Assembly: GCF_022213065.1 (NCBI RefSeq)
Contig: NZ_JAKLJA010000013.1
Location: 1 to 64,000 of the forward strand
Source: Paraburkholderia tagetis
GTDB lineage: Bacteria > Pseudomonadota > Gammaproteobacteria > Burkholderiales > Burkholderiaceae
Length of the DNA stretch: 64,000 nt
Direction: 5' to 3'
Below the pieces are notes generated by a model. It searched no databases and was not told where the DNA came from. It worked only from the letters and a program-made list of their open reading frames with translations. Shown here one piece after another: positions 60,510 through 64,000 of this stretch. Position 1 is the stretch's first letter, and the number at the start of each line of letters is the position of its first letter. A program made the position numbers and the translations under genes.

Positions 60510-61595
60510 TCAGGACGGGCGAAATTCGCCCAGCGCGGTCGCAAACATCTCGTTCCATGCGCGCGGTCTGGACTTGATCGTGCCGACCATGTAAAGAAAA
60601 TCGACGTACTGCATCAGTTGCTCGGGCCACACGGAAAAACGCGTCTCGGGCGCGGCGAGCATCTGCATGACGCCGTCGTGCGAAACGTCGAGCCCCGAAG
60701 CGGCGACATAGATGGCCGCTGCCGCTTGCCGGTCCTGCGCGATCAGCCGGTTCGCCTCGTCGAGCGCGCCGAGAAACGCCCGCACGAGCGCAGGCTCGGC
60801 GTCGACGAGACGCTTGGGCGCGTACACCACATCGAGCGTCAGAGAACCCAGCACGTCGATCGAATTGACGACGCGATGAATGCCCGCATGCTTCAATTCG
60901 AGCGCGGAAAACGGCGGCGATGCGAAATGCGCGGTAATGCCGTTTTCGTGCCGGACCAGCGACTGCACCGCCTGCGGATGCGGCACGCTCACGGTGATCG
61001 AATCGAGCTGCGCGAAGTGCTTCGGGCCGAGCAGCTTGCTCGCCACCATCTGCAACACCACCGCCGAGAGCGAGGTGCGAATGCCCGGCACCGCAATGCG
61101 GTCGGTGCTCGTGAAGTCGCCCAGCGTGGCGATGCGCGGCTGGTTCGTGTTCAGCGAGAGCGACGTGGTGGAGAGCCCGCTCACGCCGATCACCTCGACG
61201 TTCGGAATGCCGCGCGCCCTCGCCCACAACTCGATGAAGCCGGGCGCGCCCACGGCCGCGAAATCGAGCGTCCCCGCCATCATGGCGTCGTCCACCGAGT
61301 TGCCGCCGTCGAGCAGCGTCCAGTCCACGCTCACATTGCCGAGGCCCTGGCGCGCCGCGTGCCGCTCGAACAAACGCTGCTTCTCCATCACGAGCAACGG
61401 CAGATACAGCAGGCCGTAGCCCTTCGAAATGCGCACCGTGCGCGGGCTCGATAACACGGAAGCCCGCACAGGAGCAGGCACAAGCGCCGGCACAAGAGCC
61501 TGCGCGAGCGCGGCGCTCAGGCCCGCCGCGACGAGCGCGCGCCGGCGCAGCGAAGGCGCCGTGCTTTCGCGCGCGGCGCGCGGGCGCTGCCCCAT
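60510..61595 (-). CDS. ABC-type nitrate/sulfonate/taurine-family substrate-binding protein (NMT1-like), orphan
   Basis: 361 residues. The N-terminus has a Tat-like arginine stretch (SLRRRALVAAGLSAALAQAL) and an export signal. The mature part resembles SsuA/TauA/NMT1 proteins: ISKGYGLLYLPLLVMEKQRL, MMAGTLDFAAVGAPGFIELW, SVPHPQAVQSLVRHENG. GAGGAG lies before the ATG at 61595. No ABC permease or ATPase genes lie next to it in the window; an MFS permease follows instead. Ligand unknown, possibly an aromatic acid or sulfonate. Confidence 0.85.
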   Translation of the reverse strand: MGQRPRAARESTAPSLRRRALVAAGLSAALAQALVPALVPAPVRASVLSSPRTVRISKGYGLLYLPLLVMEKQRLFERHAARQGLGNVSVDWTLLDGGNSVDDAMMAGTLDFAAVGAPGFIELWARARGIPNVEVIGVSGLSTTSLSLNTNQPRIATLGDFTSTDRIAVPGIRTSLSAVVLQMVASKLLGPKHFAQLDSITVSVPHPQAVQSLVRHENGITAHFASPPFSALELKHAGIHRVVNSIDVLGSLTLDVVYAPKRLVDAEPALVRAFLGALDEANRLIAQDRQAAAAIYVAASGLDVSHDGVMQMLAAPETRFSVWPEQLMQYVDFLYMVGTIKSRPRAWNEMFATALGEFRPS

Positions 61596-61744
61596 TGTGT
61601 CGTCTCCTCGCGTTCTGTTAATCATTGGGTCGCGGCATCGTTCATGGAGCGTGAGATTACCGGGCGAGTCTGAGAAAATGCTGAGATAGCCCCCTCGGGA
61701 AAACCCGCAAATACCATCATGAACAAGACGGCAGGAACGGCATC

Positions 61745-62410
61745 ATGCGCATTCTGGTAGTCGAGGACGACGCGCAAATCGGCGCGGCAATGCGCAACCG
61801 GCTAACGAAACTCGGGCACGCCGTGGATCTCGAAGTGGATGGCGCAATGGCCAACAGCCTGCTCGGCGTCGAGCGTTTCGATCTGGTCGTGCTCGATGTG
61901 ATGCTGCCTTCGATGGACGGTTTCGCGGTCCTGCGCAATCTGCGCGCGGCGGGCTCCACGACGCCGGTGCTGCTCGTGACCGCGCGCTCCGCCATCGACG
62001 ACCGCGTGAGCGGCCTCGGGCTCGGCGCCGACGACTACCTCGTCAAGCCCTTCGACTACCGCGAACTCGAAGCGCGCGTGCAGGCGCTGTTGCGCCGCAA
62101 TAGCGGCCATGCCAACGACCTCGTCAAAGTAGGCGGACTCGCCATCGACCGCAGCAGCCGGCTCGCGGAGCTCGACGGCAAACCGCTTTCGCTCTCGCGC
62201 CAGGAATTCGCGCTGCTCGAAATTCTCGCGAGCCGCCCGCAGCGCATTTACTCGAAGGAAGATCTGCTGAACCAGTTGTTCAGCTTCGGCCACGAACCCA
62301 GCGCGAACGCCGTCGAACAATACGTCACGCGCGTGCGCAAGAAGCTGCAAGGCAGTTCGGTCGAAATCCGCACGGCGCGCGGCATGGGATATCAAATTGC
62401 TGCGCTTTGA
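61745..62410 (+). CDS. OmpR-family response regulator
   Basis: 221 residues. Receiver domain with Asp8/Asp9 acidic pair, phosphoacceptor Asp51 (LVVLDVMLPSMDG), conserved Thr/Lys in LLVTARS and LVKPFDYREL, and a winged-helix output domain (LSLSRQEFALLEILASRPQR; NAVEQYVTRVRKKLQGSSVE). A two-component partner is the histidine kinase gene, which overlaps by 14 bp. It is divergent from the binding protein/MFS genes over 149 bp and so may control them. Confidence 0.93.
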   Translation: MRILVVEDDAQIGAAMRNRLTKLGHAVDLEVDGAMANSLLGVERFDLVVLDVMLPSMDGFAVLRNLRAAGSTTPVLLVTARSAIDDRVSGLGLGADDYLVKPFDYRELEARVQALLRRNSGHANDLVKVGGLAIDRSSRLAELDGKPLSLSRQEFALLEILASRPQRIYSKEDLLNQLFSFGHEPSANAVEQYVTRVRKKLQGSSVEIRTARGMGYQIAAL

Positions 62411-63803
62411 CTGGTTCCGCAAGACGCTGCTCGGGCGCACGCTGCTCTTTATCGCGCTGGTAGTGGCCTCGGGCGCGCTCGCGCTCGCCGTCATCGCGCG
62501 CTACTACGCAGGCGTGGCTTCGGAGCGCGCTTACGACCAGTTGCTCGCTGGCGCCGCCATTCAGGTGGCCGAGAATCTCTATGTGCAAGGCGGCGTGCTC
62601 GCGCTCAATCCGCCCGTGGCGGCGCTGTCTTCGCTCTCGCGCTACGACCTCGTCTACTACAAGGTGGTCGATTCGCGCGGCGTCGTGGTGGCGGGCTACG
62701 GCAACCTCCCCAGTCCGGCCAGCATCACGGCTGGGCGGCAAGGCACCGAGTTCGCGAACGGCACCTACCAGCGCCAGCGCATCCGCACGGCCACCATCGC
62801 GCGCTACATGCCCGAAGAGCGCGTACCCGGCTGGGCCATCGTGACCGTTGCGCAAACAACGAACGCGCGTCAGCAACTGACGAACGACATGAGCTTGAAG
62901 GTGTGGACGCTCATTCTGATGATGAGCGTGCTCGCAATCGGCGCGAGCGGGCTGGCGATCCGGCGCGGCCTGCGGCCGCTCGCGCGCATCGAGACGATCA
63001 TCGCCGCGCGCGACCCCGCCGACCTGCGGCCCGTCGAGCACGATACGCCCAGCGAAATCAACGCGATCATCGGCGCCATCAACGGACTCATTGGCCGTCT
63101 CGCGGAACGCATGACGGCGATGCAGCGCTTCATCGCCGATGCCGCGCATCAGATGCGCACGCCTATTGCGCGGCTCGACGCGCAGATCGAGCTGCTCAGC
63201 GGCGAGACCGATCCCGCGCGCTACGCGCAGGGACTCGATGCGCTGCGCACGACCTGCTCCGACGTTGGGCGGCTCACGGGGCAATTGCTCAATCACGCGA
63301 TGGTGATTCATCGCACCGAAGCGGTGCCGCTGCAACCCGTGGACCTGGTCGCGCTCGCGCGCGAGGCGATCGGGCGCACGATCCCGCTGGCGGGCGAGCG
63401 CGACGTGCAGGTGGCGTTCGAAAGCGACGCGCCGCACGCCTCCATCGCCGGCGATCCGATCAGCCTCCAGGAGGCGCTGTCGAACGTGCTGCACAACGCA
63501 TTGCTGCACGGCAACGCGGACGAGATCGTCGTGCGCGTGGCCACCGTAGCCACCGCAGGCGACGCACTCACGCTGACGGTGACCGACAACGGCCACGGCA
63601 TTCCGCGCGAGCACTGGGAGGCTGCTCTGCGCCCGTTCGAACGCTTCGAGCCCGATGGCGCGCCGCGCCGCAGCGGCTCCGGCCTCGGGCTCGCGATCGT
63701 TCAGGAAGTCATGAAGGCGCACCATGGGCGCGTCGATTTCGGCTTTCCTGAAAGCGGCGGATTCGCCGTCACGCTGGTGTTTCCAGCCACGCTCGAGGTA
63801 TAG
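62397..63803 (+). CDS. Sensor histidine kinase (EnvZ-like)
   Basis: 468 residues, TTG start overlapping the response regulator. N-terminal helix (LLGRTLLFIALVVASGALAL), a periplasmic domain of about 140 residues, second helix (VWTLILMMSVLAIGASGLAI), a HAMP-like linker, H-box IADAAHQMRTPIARLDAQIE (His phosphoacceptor), and the ATP-binding N, G1, G2 boxes (NVLHNALLHGN; VTDNGHGIPREHWE; RSGSGLGLAIVQEV). It phosphorylates the adjacent regulator. The ligand may be the substrate of the divergent transport genes. Confidence 0.92.
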   Translation: MLRFDWFRKTLLGRTLLFIALVVASGALALAVIARYYAGVASERAYDQLLAGAAIQVAENLYVQGGVLALNPPVAALSSLSRYDLVYYKVVDSRGVVVAGYGNLPSPASITAGRQGTEFANGTYQRQRIRTATIARYMPEERVPGWAIVTVAQTTNARQQLTNDMSLKVWTLILMMSVLAIGASGLAIRRGLRPLARIETIIAARDPADLRPVEHDTPSEINAIIGAINGLIGRLAERMTAMQRFIADAAHQMRTPIARLDAQIELLSGETDPARYAQGLDALRTTCSDVGRLTGQLLNHAMVIHRTEAVPLQPVDLVALAREAIGRTIPLAGERDVQVAFESDAPHASIAGDPISLQEALSNVLHNALLHGNADEIVVRVATVATAGDALTLTVTDNGHGIPREHWEAALRPFERFEPDGAPRRSGSGLGLAIVQEVMKAHHGRVDFGFPESGGFAVTLVFPATLEV

Positions 63804-63867
63804 CGCACTGCATTGGCGCACAGGAGTCCAAAGGACTGCTTGAGGCCGCATCTCCGGTCCATACCGA

Positions 63868-63908
63868 CAGGTGCACGCCAGGTGCAAGCCAGGCCCACGC
63901 CAGGCCCA
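63868..63908. repeat. Tandem 11-bp repeat, about 3.6 units
   Basis: CAGGTGCACGC, CAGGTGCAAGC, CAGGCCCACGC and a partial CAGGCCCA head to tail, 65 bp after the kinase stop. The remaining 92 bp to the window edge hold no further feature. Confidence 0.8.
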
Positions 63909-64000
63909 AAAGATGCGTCGGCGCACGTGGACAAGCCGCCGCCCGCCGGGGCAGGGAAATCACCAATACGAAATCGTCCTATGACATCGGGAAACCAATT

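Noticed and set aside
1..64000. CRISPR arrays, tRNA or rRNA genes
   Set aside because: No regularly spaced direct repeats with spacers and no cloverleaf or rRNA-like sequence were recognised on reading; this was not computed.

Overview
The window is high-GC, gene-dense bacterial chromosome with gene content typical of Burkholderiaceae, most likely a Paraburkholderia or Caballeronia relative. The evidence is family-level: a YdiJ-type dehydrogenase, a persulfide dioxygenase-rhodanese fusion, DUF4148, DUF3309 and DUF4142 proteins, FrmR/FrmA, a DUF3772-MscS channel and many LysR regulators. No rRNA, tRNA or CRISPR array was seen. The left edge cuts an IS30-family element.

Layout. 1-5.4 kb: an IS30-type transposase end inserted into a roughly 560-bp palindromic repeat (copy A), then lysR, an FAD amine oxidase, a cupin and a luxR gene, then copy B. 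5.5-9 kb: guanidinobutyrase, aldehyde dehydrogenase and 3-hydroxyacyl-CoA dehydrogenase. With the oxidase these could take a guanidino-amine to GABA plus urea. 9-18.6 kb: lipoproteins, a HAD phosphatase, an SGNH esterase, a sulfide-detoxifying fusion enzyme and ydiJ with its LysR. 18.6-19.7 kb: an AT-richer GH24 lysozyme and DUF1311 inhibitor pair that looks like an effector-immunity module. 20-28 kb: an RNA helicase, GNAT/MFS, a phospholipase C-like enzyme and a methyltransferase. 28-36.7 kb: isocitrate lyase, then an operon of CoA-transferase, acyl-CoA dehydrogenase, both ETF subunits and an NCS1 permease, with a divergent LysR.

37-48.3 kb is the most interesting part. It is a complete ebo cluster (EboA, EboB, EboD, EboE, EboF, EboC) preceded by two genes matching the two halves of VioB, the iminophenylpyruvate/indole-pyruvate-imine dimer synthase of violacein biosynthesis. 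Here the halves are separate genes in swapped order. An unknown protein precedes them and an ABM-VOC fusion follows. Ebo proteins are linked to traffic of a secreted indolic metabolite (scytonemin) in cyanobacteria, so the locus may make and move an unknown dimeric amino-acid-derived metabolite.

48.3-64 kb: a low-GC metzincin and an orphan gene, a three-gene operon (DUF4142, cupredoxin, ECF sigma factor), two MscS channels, a divergent NRAMP transporter, frmR-frmA formaldehyde detoxification, repeat copy C (inverted), an MFS transporter with an orphan NMT1-type binding protein, and an OmpR/EnvZ-type two-component pair. The repeat copies B and C are 563 and 564 bp, which indicates a discrete element.
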